NCBI RefSeq assembly: GCF_964019385.1
Contig: NC_088655.1
Location: 5,992,337-6,056,336, forward strand
Length of the DNA: 64,000 bases
Direction: 5' to 3'
DNA from: Sycon ciliatum
Lineage: Eukaryota > Porifera > Calcarea > Leucosolenida > Sycettidae
In this document: piece by piece, positions 18,166-28,408 of the stretch
Position numbering within the stretch: position 1 is the stretch's first letter
Layout of the letters: each line of letters opens with the position of its first letter
The notes under the pieces: generated by a model
Seen by the model: the letters and a program-made list of their open reading frames with translations, nothing else
The model's database searches: none
Told to the model about the DNA's origin: nothing
Program-made: the position numbers and the translations under genes

Positions 18166-18535
18166 TGAGTTGGACTGGTGTTATTCCCGTAGCTGAGTTG
18201 AACTGGTGTTATTCCCGTAGCTGAGTTGAACTGGTGTTATTCCCGTAGCTGAGTTAAACTGCTGTTATTCCCGTAGCTGAGTTGAACTGGTGTTACTCCC
18301 GTAGCTGAGTTGAACTGGTGTTATTCCCGTAGCTGAGTTGAACTGGTGTTATTCCCGTAGCTGAGTTTAACTGGTGTTATTCCCGTAGCTGAGTTGAACT
18401 GGTGTTATTCCCGTAGCTGAGTTGAACTGGTGTTATTCCCGTAGCTGAGTTGAACTGGTGTTATTCCCGTAGCTGAGTTGAACTGGTGTTATTCCCGCAG
18501 CTGAGTTGAACTGCTGTTATTACCGTAGCTATGTA
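18166..18535. repeat. 28-bp minisatellite
   Basis: About 13 units with core CTGAGTTGAACTGGTGTTAT plus TCCCGTAG. The first unit is continuous with the palindrome-ended transposon. In the other copy (near 61940, reverse strand) only a single divergent ancestor, CTGAGTTGAATTTGTGTTAT, is present. Confidence 0.95.
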
Positions 18536-19213
18536 GAAGACTTTCACTGTACTTCAGTAAATGCATAATCCTACACAGTTGCGAGGGAATGACGCTCTGA
18601 CCAGGCCCGACGTCTGTGAGTGATCTTGCCCGAGGTCGCGACGCCAAAGGGGCGTAAGCTGTGTTCACAACTGGCGCGTGGACGCGGTACGCTTGCGGTT
18701 CATGCGTGGCCAAATGCGCGCTCAGCCTTTCACAAAAAAACAGCAATACGAGTCGTATCTAGCGCGTGCGACACCTTCGAGTACTAATTTGTTGACCCCG
18801 CCAGTGAAAATGACTGGCATGTACGCTGGTACGCGCTGAAACTTCCAATATGTTGGAATTTCCATTTTTTTAGATAGGCCTGCACCGTTTTTTGTGTGTG
18901 TAGACATGTCATTTTACAGTTGACGCGCTAGATCCAACGGTACTCGTACCCCAAACCCAAAATACCGTCGGTTTGGAACCGTTTCGACGACAGAAAGCTC
19001 TTTTTAGCGGGAGAACGAAACGGTAAGATTCTAACAACATGAATGGGTACCTCACACGTCTATCGTTGCGTCAGGAGTCAGGACTCAGAAGCCGGACTGC
19101 TAACCGTGTCTCGAAAACACATCAAAAACAGTAGACTCGCCCTCTACACGCCGACGGTCGAAATAGCGTGAACGGTGAAATGCTAACCATGTCTATTATA
19201 ATCACGTTGCACG
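18536..19213. other. no recognised gene
   Basis: Flank between the 28-bp array and the Harbinger element. No convincing frame. On the minus strand near 18725 there is GGCTGAGCGCGCA preceded by a T-rich tract, faintly like the conserved hairpin loop at 28951, but no closing stem was found. Confidence 0.4.
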
Positions 19214-19216
19214 TAA

Positions 19217-20640
19217 GGCCGCGGTCACACATGAGAAGTTTCCACCGCTTTTGCGGAGGCGAAAAGTGTAAGTAATTAGTTCCGCTGCCGCTTTTGCGGG
19301 ACGCATGATGCAGCGGTCACACATGCTGTGATCCTCTCAAGAGTCGCCAAAGCCGTGGTTCGTCGCCCGCTTCGCCACGGGATACCTGTGAAGAATAAAA
19401 TCATTGCAAATTTGCAGCATTATTAATTTTTGTGGCCAGATCTCTGCGCTAGCTTCTCTACGTGGGTTAAATGATCACTGAAAATTGGCTATCGGTTACC
19501 TATAATTAATTGCTCGACCGAGTTGATGGTTATAGCGAATATCTTCACCTGAATGGCTGCTACGTCCCTCTCTTTTGTAAGAAGTAATACAATGAAGCAC
19601 ATCAGAATACTGAGGTCACAGATACCAGAGCACTTGGAATCTCAATTCCCGATTCTCCATCGTAGATATCATGATTAGGGTTGCGAGTGGCTTGGACTGT
19701 GTGTTTTCAAGCATTTACACTGCCTGAAAAGCTTTCCTAGCACTTGATAAGCACGGCTTGGAAGTATCGAGTGTGTCCATAACGTAAGTATCGGCATGAT
19801 TATTTCACCGCTAATCTCTGCTGCTCACGTATAATTTTTGACGACAATGATGGCATTTGTTTGCACATCATGCTATCATGCTATCACACCTTGATGCGTA
19901 ACAAACACTATTTTGACTTACTTGCATGCACCTACTATCACTAGCTTCTTCTAGGGACAAAATACAATGCATTCACGTACTTCATACTGTTACTAGTTAC
20001 TAGTAGTACCTATCGTCACCTACACGTAGGTGTTTGCGAAAACAAACTAGCAAGATGACATTGTGTAGTATTTGCCTACCTGGCACACCTGCATGTAGTG
20101 CATGTAGGCCTCCTGGTCACCAGGTCACCCGGTCACCCAACGCAAACTAGGAGGGGGGAGGGGGGGGGGTGATGTGTACTGTACAGAGTTTGCCTATCGA
20201 CAATAGGCAAACACCGTACACCACACATCAACCTACAAGTAGCCAAGTTTGTTTGGGAAGCACCAAGGTGGGGCAGGTAGTTTAGTTCAATACACATCAT
20301 TACCATGACGTTTTGATGTTAGATATTCCTCACACACAACTCTATGGTCACCATTTAGCCTTTACTCATCCTTCCTTAGTTCTGTTTGCATCCAAACACT
20401 CCTGGCAAACAACAAACGTCAGATAAACAAGAGCCTAACACAACACTGCCTTGCATACTCTTCTATTATTCCAGTCTCCAACCTATAGCCTATACAAACC
20501 AACACTTGTTCCTGATTGTCTTCAGATATCTAGTGTTCACCAATCTTGAAAAGAACTTTGAATTGACACTTGGATAGCCCGGAGTGAACTAGTTTCACCA
20601 TTGAATTGTTTAAAGAAGCGAAGTTTGTGTAGAAGTAATC
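19217..20640. other. 5' non-coding region of the Harbinger element
   Basis: It contains GC-rich subterminal motifs (CCGCTTTTGCGG, CGCTGCCGCTTTTGCGGG) at 19240-19310, a G run near 20160, and a hairpin at about 20171-20230 with arms GTTTGCCTAT/ATAGGCAAAC. No coding segment was recognised. Confidence 0.5.
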
Positions 20641-22005
20641 ATGGATCGTGAGCGCCGAAGACAGGTTAGAACTGTTACTGCCTTTTTGGCACTGAATGTC
20701 CTGTCAAACAGCCTCATGGATGTGTGCGACATAGGCACTTCCACTACGACCGTCCAGCGAAGTAGTCGTTCACTGCATATTCCATCATCTATTCCAGCAT
20801 GGATACCCTTAGTTGCCAACCTCGGAGTTCCTACGTATGCGGACGCACTTCTGGGAAGAAAGAAATGGCGTCGCTTCTGGTCAGCGCTGAGGGGCCGAGG
20901 AGTCTGGGAGACTGATTTGCTCCGTAACTACCCGCTCATGACTATGCAGTATCGTGTTCTGGATTTCGAAAACGCGCAGTATATTAATCATTTGCGCATG
21001 GGCAAGGAGGAATTTTGGCGATTTCACAAGGATTTCGGACGACTGCTGACAAGAAAGGACACAAAATGGAGAGCGTCTATTCCTAGCCACAAGCGACTGG
21101 CCATCATGTTGCACTGGCTGGCACATGGGCCTACCTTCCGGGAACTGGCGAGACAGTACGCAATCGGCAAGTCCACCGCCGTCCACATCGTTCATTCAAC
21201 GGTAGATATATTGTTTAAAGACATAGCATCACGGTCAATCCGCTTCCCAGAAGGGAACGAGATGAAGAAAACCATGCAAGAATTTAAAGATTTAGCAAAG
21301 CTTGAGAGATGCGGAGGAGCTGTGCACGGAACGTTTATGAAAATCAAAAAGCCACCGGTGCAATTTGCAGACTGCTACTGGTGTTATAAGAAGTACTCTG
21401 CCATCATCACCCTAGGCATAGTTGATGCATGCGGCTTGTTCCTGAATGTGAATGCTGGGCGTGCTGGATCGGCCGGTGACGTTAGTGTTTACGCTTCATC
21501 TCGGCTGGCACGCAAGATTGGTGAGCGGAAGTGGCTTACGATCAAGGAGACTGGAACTGAAAAGTTCACGATCCAAGGCTCGTACATTCGCCCGTATCTT
21601 GTTGGCGATTCTGCGTTTCCTTTGTCTGCCACGCTCATGAAGTGCCATGATGACAATACGGCCCTGCTTCCCTGGCAGCGGACATTCAACCATCGACTAA
21701 TCCGTACCAGGCGAGTGGTAGAGCAGGCGTTTGGGAGGCTGAAAGGGAGATTTAGGGTTCTGGTGCACAATAACTTGAATGACCCAGAGTTTTCCAGTCG
21801 TGTAGCTATTGTCTGCCGTGCCATTCATAATGTATGCGAGCGCTGGAGATGTCCAGTGGAAGCAACATGGCTCATCGACGATGCAACATACGACAGGTAC
21901 CATGCTGGGCCGAACGATCAGCCCAATGCGGAGTTTGATCAGGCTGGCTTGAGCATTCGCAACAAGCTAGCTCAGTACACCCATCAGCAGGATCCCATCG
22001 CATGA
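20641..22005 (+). CDS. HARBI1-like DDE transposase, first catalytic Asp replaced by His
   Basis: 454 codons from an ATG (MDRERRRQV) to TGA. The region around 115-200 has the HARBI1-type helix-turn-helix (FRELARQYAIGKSTAVHIVH). The DDE nuclease core follows. The first motif, usually GAxDGT, reads GAVHGT at about 224-229. Next are GRAGSAGDVSVY near 278, LVGDSAFPL near 320 (second catalytic Asp) and VEQAFGRLKGRFR near 360 (catalytic Glu). It would bind the element ends and cut DNA in the nucleus together with the Myb-like partner. The frame is open throughout, but the Asp-to-His change (GAC to CAC) should abolish metal binding, so this copy is probably catalytically dead. It is longer than HARBI1 (about 350 residues) because of an N-terminal extension. 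Confidence 0.9.
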   Translation: MDRERRRQVRTVTAFLALNVLSNSLMDVCDIGTSTTTVQRSSRSLHIPSSIPAWIPLVANLGVPTYADALLGRKKWRRFWSALRGRGVWETDLLRNYPLMTMQYRVLDFENAQYINHLRMGKEEFWRFHKDFGRLLTRKDTKWRASIPSHKRLAIMLHWLAHGPTFRELARQYAIGKSTAVHIVHSTVDILFKDIASRSIRFPEGNEMKKTMQEFKDLAKLERCGGAVHGTFMKIKKPPVQFADCYWCYKKYSAIITLGIVDACGLFLNVNAGRAGSAGDVSVYASSRLARKIGERKWLTIKETGTEKFTIQGSYIRPYLVGDSAFPLSATLMKCHDDNTALLPWQRTFNHRLIRTRRVVEQAFGRLKGRFRVLVHNNLNDPEFSSRVAIVCRAIHNVCERWRCPVEATWLIDDATYDRYHAGPNDQPNAEFDQAGLSIRNKLAQYTHQQDPIA

Positions 22006-23080
22006 GCAAACTTGGCTTTGTGTAAGTCAACAGCATGGAAGAATGCTATTACAGTGATCCAAAGCTTCCATTTATGAGCGAGCCGTACTCCATCATTGGT
22101 ACTCATTGTGATGATGTCAATAATACCTACAATGTACATGCTAGTTGATACTTATAAAATAGAGGAGTTTTGTCTTTAGTGCACACATCATTGCGTACAT
22201 GCCATTGTAAACCCTAGCTCATCCATGCACTCCATGCATCATAGTACTACAATGTTATCACTGCATGTTCGCAGTAGTTAAACCAGCTAACGCATATAGA
22301 AATCCACGACGAATACCTCCTTTTGAGACAATCATTTTGCTTTCTTAGTTCATGTTTCTTTACACCATTACCACAGGCAGCTACCAGTACAGACGGGATA
22401 GACAGCAACAAGCTCTCTCGGAACGCTTTCCCCACTCGGCATGCAAATTCATTTTCTGTATTAAGCTAAAACTTGCTCCTCCGCACGCACTTGCACATTT
22501 AAAAAGCTGGTTCAATAATAGCTCGCCTACTAGATGTTCTCTCCAGTTCCCATTTGCCAGATCATCGATCCTTTTATAATCCCCTATCTTCAAGTCCTAT
22601 TTTCATTGGCCTCGGCTTCCGCAGGAGGCAGTCTTGCGATACCTATGCTGCATTTTGTTCCATTCTGCACACGCCTACCTAAGTTGAATTGACAAGAGTT
22701 TCGTTGTTTTTCATTGCTAGCCTAATCTTCATACTGATTACTCCAGGATCCTTTAGTACTCCTTTTGTTTTGTTTTCAGTGTTATCTTTTCTCCTGTTTA
22801 TTCTCAGTTTTCCCCACCATGGCTGGTTAAAATCGCCTGCATCACATGTTTATTGGCACTATGTCATCGTGATTGTGGAATTATTATTATTACTATTATA
22901 CGCATTCCCGCGGCAACGTCAACCAAGCAGTTATGCTTAATCCACACGTTCGCTTATGCTGGACATTGAAACAAAGAAGATGTAGACAGATCCTAGAGAA
23001 TGGGGCTCTACAATCCCAATGATGCGTCATAAAATTGGGCTCATTGGAAAAATGTCATTACTATTGTCTCCTCATGTAGC
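22006..23080. other. non-coding interior of the Harbinger element
   Basis: 3' region of the transposase gene. A segment near 22362-22420 (CACCATTACCACAGGCAGCT, then GACAGCAACAA) resembles 24458-24510, suggesting an internal duplication. No gene was recognised. Confidence 0.5.
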
Positions 23081-23264
23081 AGTACGAAGTAGTGGTTGCG
23101 ACTTCGGCGATGATTTGTAAGAAAGGGTTTGCTCCCCACACCGGAGCTCGCGCTATTCCGCCGACTTTACTTGACACTTGACTGACTCACGACTGCCATC
23201 CAGAGCACACGAGAAGTCCATCGAACCTTCGACTCGGCAAACCTGCAAGAAAGCACCACTCCCT

Positions 23265-23310
23265 GCTCAATACACAGTGTTTCGGGGAATTTACCCCTCA
23301 TCAGTTGAGC
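23265..23310 (-). ncRNA. hammerhead ribozyme, minus copy
   Basis: Minus strand: GCTCAA, CTGATGA, stem II GGGG...CCCC, GAA, a short stem III in ACACTGTGT, A as the cleavage base, TTGAGC. Stem I is six perfect pairs. Identical in core to the plus copies. Confidence 0.85.
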
Positions 23311-23469
23311 TTGAGTAGGCTGAGGAAGATTGTGCCTGAAGAGCACCACCTATATAGTGCTCTCCAGGCACAAACATCACCAGGGATACAAACTTACAGA
23401 CGCTCCGCTTCCAGCGCGACAAACACCTCGTGAACACCAGATAGCAGCGTGAGTCAGTGTCGCTCCTGG

Positions 23470-23515
23470 ACTCAACTGATGAGGGGTAAATTCCCCGAAA
23501 CACTGTGTATTGAGC
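23470..23515 (+). ncRNA. hammerhead ribozyme, plus copy 1
   Basis: CTCAA, CTGATGA, GGGGTAAATTCCCC, GAA, ACACTGTGT, A (23509), TTGAG. Stem I has five pairs because the preceding base differs at the truncated repeat boundary. The predicted cleavage is after 23509. Confidence 0.85.
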
Positions 23516-23945
23516 AGGGAGTGGTGCTTTCTTGCAGGTTTGCCGAGTCGAAGGTTCGATGGACTTCTCGTGTGCTCTGGATGGCAGTCGTGAGTCAGTC
23601 AAGTGTCAAGTAAAGTCGGCGGAATAGCGCGAGCTCCGGTGTGGGGAGCAAACCCTTTCTTACAAATCATCGCCGAAGTCGCAACCACTACTTCGTACTG
23701 TTGTGCCCAGCGCGGGCTTGCGACTAGTTGGTTTGGAGGTGACAGCGTTGCGAATGGCCGAGGGTCCTCGACGTCTGTCTCACCGTCCAGGAGCGACACT
23801 GACTCACGCTGCTATCTGGTGTTCACGAGGTGTTTGTCGCGCTGGAAGCGGAGCGTCTGTAAGTTTGTATCCCTGGTGATGTTTGTGCCTGGAGAGCACT
23901 ATATAGGTGGTGCTCTTCAGGCACAATCTTCCTCAGCCTACTCAA

Positions 23946-23991
23946 GCTCAACTGATGAGGGGTAAATTCCCCGAAACACTGTGTATTGAGC
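23946..23991 (+). ncRNA. hammerhead ribozyme, plus copy 2
   Basis: GCTCAA, CTGATGA, GGGGTAAATTCCCC, GAA, ACACTGTGT, A (23985), TTGAGC. Stem I has six perfect pairs. With copy 1 it brackets a 476-nt stretch (23510-23985) between predicted cleavage sites. Confidence 0.88.
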
Positions 23992-24207
23992 AGGGAGTGG
24001 TGCTTTCTTGCAGGTTTGCCGAGTCGAAGGTTCGATGGACTTCTCGTGTGCTCTGGATGGCAGTCGTGAGTCAGTCAAGTGTCAAGTAAAGTCGGCGGAA
24101 TAGCGCGAGCTCCGGTGTGGGGAGCAAACCCTTTCTTCCTCATGTAGCATGCAAGTAAAACATTCAAATGGTATAAATTTCTATATAATTGTGGAATAAT
24201 AATAATA

Positions 24208-24740
24208 TAACAAACAGCTTGAGCTTTGGAATTAGAAAGAATCATTTGCGTGCCGAAGATGTTGAGGGTCCACTGCATAGGCATTGAAAGAGCTGCATTC
24301 GGACATTGTATGTACAATCAGCTAGTCGTACATCCCATCGTGTATATTGTATAGGCATGTCAGCAAGAATGTTATTAACGCAGAGAGATTATTCAGAAAT
24401 CAGTCACTGATTTGACCAATACATTAATCAGAGTCGCCACTGAGAAACGCAATTAGCACACCATTACCACCGGCAGCTACTAGTAGAGACAGGCATGGCA
24501 GCAACAACAAACAGCTGGAGCTTAGGAATTAGAAAGAATCATATGCGTGCCTAAGATGTTGAGTGTTCGTAGCATAGGCATTGAAAGAGCTGCATTCGGA
24601 CATATTATGTACAATCAGCTAGTCGTACATTTCATCGTGTATAATTATTGTATAGCCATGTCAGCAAGAATGTAATGAACGCAGAGAGATTATTCTGAAA
24701 TAAGTCACTGATTTGACCAACACATTTAATCAGAGTCGCT
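24208..24740. repeat. tandem duplication of about 295 bp
   Basis: 24208-24460 and 24502-24740 are similar end to end (shared GGAATTAGAAAGAATCAT, GAAAGAGCTGCATTCGGACA, ATCAGAGTCGC). The duplicated block covers the 3' UTR and last codons of the Myb-like gene. Only the second copy is attached to the rest of the coding exon. Confidence 0.85.
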
Positions 24741-26252
24741 GCTGCTGGCGTGTCGTCTCCTCCTTCCAAAGTGGTTCTGCATCAGAGTACCTTGGAATGT
24801 CATCATGGGTTGCTGCATAGTCATAACAAACTGCTGATGGCGCTCCTGTTCCCTGGCATCCTTGTCTTCATGCTGTTGCCTCATCCGCTCCTCAAACTGC
24901 TGTTGCTGTTGCTGGAGCTGGGTCTGCAGTCATTCAAAAAAAGAAGAAGAAAGTAAACTGTCGTGTCCGTTCCCCAGGGACCTCATGACAGCCACTAACA
25001 CCCAATAATACAGCTGCAGATGCAGCGCCTAACAGTGACGAAGAACGTTACAAGAACGGAGCTACATTAATATCAGTCGTTAATGACTGATGCACCCCAA
25101 AGGGTTAAATTAAGTACCCTATTTCCAGAGTAAAAGCCGGGCTTAAACACTGGACATCAACCAAAAAAGGTTGGAGCGGCTTTATGGTGAAATGAACTGT
25201 GAAATGTATGGAAGTCGTTTATATTTCGTTATAAAAATCTTGTTGGGGCTTATGCTCCAGTGTGGTCTATACGCCGTAAAATACGGTACACAGAAATTCA
25301 GGACACTGGGGAGTAGAGAACTGTTCGGTTTTCAATGAAACATTCCAAACATTTACATACCTGTAGTTACTGCAGTGGATTAAAAAAAAGATATATTCGT
25401 GGGCACATTTTCTAAATTTAAACTCACCTGGGTGGCTAAAGTTTGCTGCGCTTGACCGTCTAGAATTGCACCCATTCCATCAAGGAACTGCCGCTGTTGC
25501 TCCTGCTGGGGTGGTGTTACTGTTTGGGTACGTGCACGCACAATTCTTGTAGGTGGTGTGTTGGGTGTTGGGTGTTGCTGTGCGTCGCTCACTGCTACCT
25601 GTGCTTGAGCACCCCTTGCTGGTTGCTCAGACACGGCCTGTTCGTTATCTTCGTTGTCGCTGCTACTGGGTGGCACATCGCGCTCGCTTCCAGGTCCATC
25701 ATCACCTACCCCGTAGTCTTCATCCACTAGAACGGGCAGTGCTTCATCTACTTCGTCGTCTTCCACTTGAACTTGGAGCACTAAACTAGCTGCACCAGCA
25801 TTCGCATCAGCAGCAGCAGCACTCCTATCAGCACCGGTGTCACAATCCTCCTCATCGCTATTTCTAGCGGTGTCCGTGCCCAGGGCTATTCCCATGATGG
25901 GGTGAGCATTGAACAGCTCATAATAGCCCTTGAGAAGAGGCCACTTGGCACGCTTTACAATATCCTCCCAGTCCAGATCGTTGTCGTCGTCGTCGTCCAC
26001 AGCTGCTCCTGTCCGCTCCTTTTCTCTATCTCGGACAAGAGGCAGGAAAAAGGTCTTCATCTTGGAGTTTCCAGTCTTCTTCTCCGATGTTATCTTATCC
26101 TTTATTTGTTTATAACTCACGTCAACATCCTGCTCCTCTTTCAATTTCTGTGCAATCCACTTGAACCTATCAATATCCTTCTTCATCTTTTTATCAAACC
26201 GGGTTTTTACTTCGAAATACAGTACCAGCAATAGTTCTTTCAGCTCTAGAGT
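24726..26252 (-). CDS. Myb/SANT-like partner protein of the Harbinger element, at least two exons
   Basis: The exon at 26252-25428 starts after an AG acceptor (TTTGTAG|ACT) and ends at a consensus donor (CCCAG|GTGAGT). The exon at 24923-24726 starts after a pyrimidine-rich TGACTGCAG acceptor and ends with TAA. Both junctions are phase 0. The N-terminal part (LKELLLVLYFEVKTRFDKKM...) resembles the Myb/SANT-like or MADF domain of PIF/Harbinger second proteins. The middle is acidic and Ser/Asp/Glu-rich. The last exon encodes a Gln-rich coiled coil (LQQQQQQFEERMRQQ) and a basic RRRRH tail. Its role by family is DNA binding and bringing the transposase to the nucleus and element ends. A first exon with the initiator Met should lie between 26255 and 26400 but I could not define it. 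Confidence 0.8.
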
Positions 26253-26636
26253 CTACAAACACTTCATGACCCCAGTACATGCAGGGAAGATCCCCAGGCA
26301 GTCTACACGCAAAGAGAGTACCAAACGACAACCAAACAACAACAGTAGCGACACACAAACACAGAATCAGTGACAGTAGCCTTCACTTTGCATAATATTA
26401 TTCAGGTTCTGCCAAAGCTGATCCGCGAACGCGGAGGTTCCGCTCGCATTTTTCTGGCGTAGCTAAATCCAAGCCTTCCGCCAAAGCGTAACTACGCCTC
26501 AGCCGTTGCCTCGGCAACGGCGGAAGCGTAAGTAACGCTTTGGCGGGGCAGCCAAAAAAAGTGCGTGTGTGATCGCGGCCTTAGTAGAGTGTTTGTGGCA
26601 CTTTACCCAGTTTATCTGGTGATAGTCGCTGGAAAA

Positions 26637-26878
26637 ATGGCCTCTGCGTACTGCCTTTGTCTCGTTTTGATTCTACTGGGCACGTCAAACTCACAGTTGG
26701 GAGGAGAGCCACACTAAAATGCCCAACCAGAGTCCATGGTGTTCGTCGGCATAGCGGTAGCTGCGGCGTTGTCGTCAGTTCCGCTCCGGAATGCTGCAGT
26801 CCCCGGGCTGCGTATGCCTGTAGTGGGAATCGACACGGGTGGCTACGCCTTTTCTCCGTCGCAGCACGGAGAGATATG
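26637..26878 (+). pseudogene. broken copy of a signal-peptide exon (aldo-keto reductase-like)
   Basis: Starts at an ATG with a clear signal peptide (ASAYCLCLVLILLGTSNSQ) like the copy at 39750, but a TAA follows the GGEPH residues. Beyond the stop the sequence is still recognisable (AAVPGLRMPVVGIDTGGY). Disabled copy. Confidence 0.5.
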
Positions 26879-27492
26879 GAATGACAGCACGGAGAGATAT
26901 GGAATGACAGCACGGAGAGATATGGAATGACAGCACTGAGAGATATGGAATGACAGCACTGAACTGGCCACAAGGTACATTATAACAGTTTATAGGCCAC
27001 ACTGTCACAACAGTTTTCCTATGTTTTTAGCCAACAAATCCCACAGTATGGTACACTAGAGGGCGATAAAAAAAAACAAAAAAAGGAATCTGAAAAGTCA
27101 GGAAAGGAAAAATGTAAATCACCGAAAAAAAGGTTGTAGTCTTTCATACAGTCGTCACCAAAAACAATCCGGCTAATGCCATGGATACAGTGCACTAGTG
27201 TCACTGGTAAGGGAAATGGTACGTGTTCACGGGCACACCGACAGTTCTTCATACAGTCAGCAGGTGACATGGTACCTTGGTGGCATGCATGCATTTACAG
27301 ACTACCAGCACAGGACTGAGCAGTCTGCGCTGCGTGACTCTGGCCAGCCTGCTGCTGCAGTCGAGTCGAGCTCAGCCCATACACCATACAGCTGCTGATA
27401 GCTTAGCATAGCATTGGCCGGATTTTGTTTGGCGACGACTGTACATTGTGCCTTTCCTAACTTGTGTACTAGTCTGACAGAGTTGGTATAAA

Positions 27493-27955
27493 GTCAGACC
27501 TCGCTTAACCGCACACATCTGTTTTCCACAAAAATATCCGGATAGGCGAGGGAATCGGATAACTGAACACACATACTGTATATGCATGTGGCATGTCATA
27601 AGCAGTGGCATCGTACATACATGTAGATGGGTTCTACGCAGTACAACTATCGTGCACAGTATGTAAAACAAGCGAGAAAAATGACAAGTGCATGCAACTG
27701 AGTGCTGTCCACATGCACCCAGAAGGTCAAGGACCTCATTTGCCTGTACAACTCCCTGATTCTAGCTTCTGGAAGCCACATGCAACAGGATACGACGAAG
27801 CTTTTTGTACACATTTTAACCAGTTTGTACACAAAATCACGCACCGGTATGCGGATCGCGAGGTCCGGTTATGTTGTATGCATAACATATGCTGCACATC
27901 GGTAACCAGCGATTTTCTTCCGCATGGCGAGGGATCCGGATAAACGAGGTCTGAC
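27493..27955. mobile_element. pogo/Tigger-type MITE
   Basis: Ends are GTCAGACCTCGCTTAACCG and, reverse-complemented, GTCAGACCTCGTTTATCCG. The interior repeats GCGAGG and CCGGAT motifs near both ends (27535 and 27930). The element is absent from duplication copy B, where GGTATATAATAACC is continuous, so TA or TATA was the target. TIRs of the CAGTCAGACCTCG type and TA duplication are typical of pogo-family MITEs. Confidence 0.8.
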
Positions 27956-28111
27956 TGTATGATAACCTCCTCAGCAGTGCACATGCGTTGTTGGCCAACA
28001 CTACTGAGTTGATCCTGGTGATGACCTGAGCAAGTTGATCAGTGACTACAGACGTGTGTAGCAGTAGACATACACATACACATACAAACTGATACGGTCT
28101 TACCTGTACTT

Positions 28112-28408
28112 TCACACACCTGAGAAAACAAACGTCTTTCACACACCTGAGAAAACAAACACCTTTCACACACCTGAGAAAACAAACACCTTTCACACAC
28201 CTGAGAAAACAAACACCTTTACACACCTGAGAAAACAATCACCTTTCACACACCTGAGAAAACAAACACCTTTCACACACCTGAGAAAACAAACACCTTT
28301 CACACACCTGAGAAAACAAACACCTTTACACACCTGAGAAAACAAACACCTTTCACACACCTGAGAAAACAAACACCTTTCACACATCTGAGAAAACAAA
28401 CACCTACT
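28112..28408. repeat. 27-bp minisatellite, duplication copy A
   Basis: About 11 units of CACACACCTGAGAAAACAAA plus CACCTTT. The same array ends duplication copy B at 43688-43963, so it predates the duplication. Confidence 0.95.

Larger units (their letters stand above)
16970..18168. mobile_element. palindrome-ended DNA transposon, copy 1, with nested insertion
   Basis: About 700 bp of this region is repeated in inverted orientation at 61950-62665. One end is the giant hairpin at 16993-17086. The body includes AGGAAGTTGTCAAATACAGT and GGAGTCGTC-type segments mirrored around 17940. It is interrupted at 17174-17654 by a LINE 3' end, and at its right side it runs into the 28-bp minisatellite derived from its own sequence. 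No transposase frame was recognised, so it is non-autonomous. Superfamily is unknown. Confidence 0.75.
23081..24137. mobile_element. Penelope-like/retrozyme-type element with inverted and tandem pLTR copies
   Basis: 1057 bp flanked by the 11-12 bp duplication TCCTCATGTAGC (ending at 23080 and at 24148). It consists of one repeat unit in minus orientation (about 23118-23456), a truncated plus copy (about 23457-23664), a ~125-bp unique segment and a full plus copy (about 23790-24137). Each unit carries a hammerhead ribozyme. Mixed direct and inverted terminal repeats, variable target duplications and hammerheads in the repeats are features of Penelope-like elements and the retrozymes derived from them. 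No reverse transcriptase is encoded, so it would be mobilised in trans. Confidence 0.8.
19214..26583. mobile_element. PIF/Harbinger transposon, two-gene, with nested insertions
   Basis: The left end TAAGGCCGCGGTCACACA and the reverse complement of the right end, TAAGGCCGCGATCACACA, form an 18-bp inverted repeat with one mismatch. Near the right end (26420-26545) are further inverted GCCAAAGCG/CGCTTTGGCGG motifs. The element carries a HARBI1-like transposase on the plus strand and a Myb/SANT-like gene on the minus strand, converging, which is the hallmark gene pair of PIF/Harbinger. TAA and TTA at the ends fit the 3-bp TWA target preference, but the exact duplication is ambiguous. A hammerhead element was inserted later between the genes. 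Confidence 0.85.
26584..28408. repeat. segmental duplication, copy A
   Basis: Shares ordered similar blocks with 39697-43965: a signal-peptide exon, GGAGAGATATGGAATGACAG, TTTATAGGCCACAC, ACACCGACAGTTCTTCATAC, GTTGTTGGCCAACA, and a terminal 27-bp minisatellite. Copy A has a unique pogo-like insertion (27493-27955) and a four-fold GAGATATGGAATGACAGCAC repeat at 26870-26960. Its left border coincides with the right end of the Harbinger element. Confidence 0.9.
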
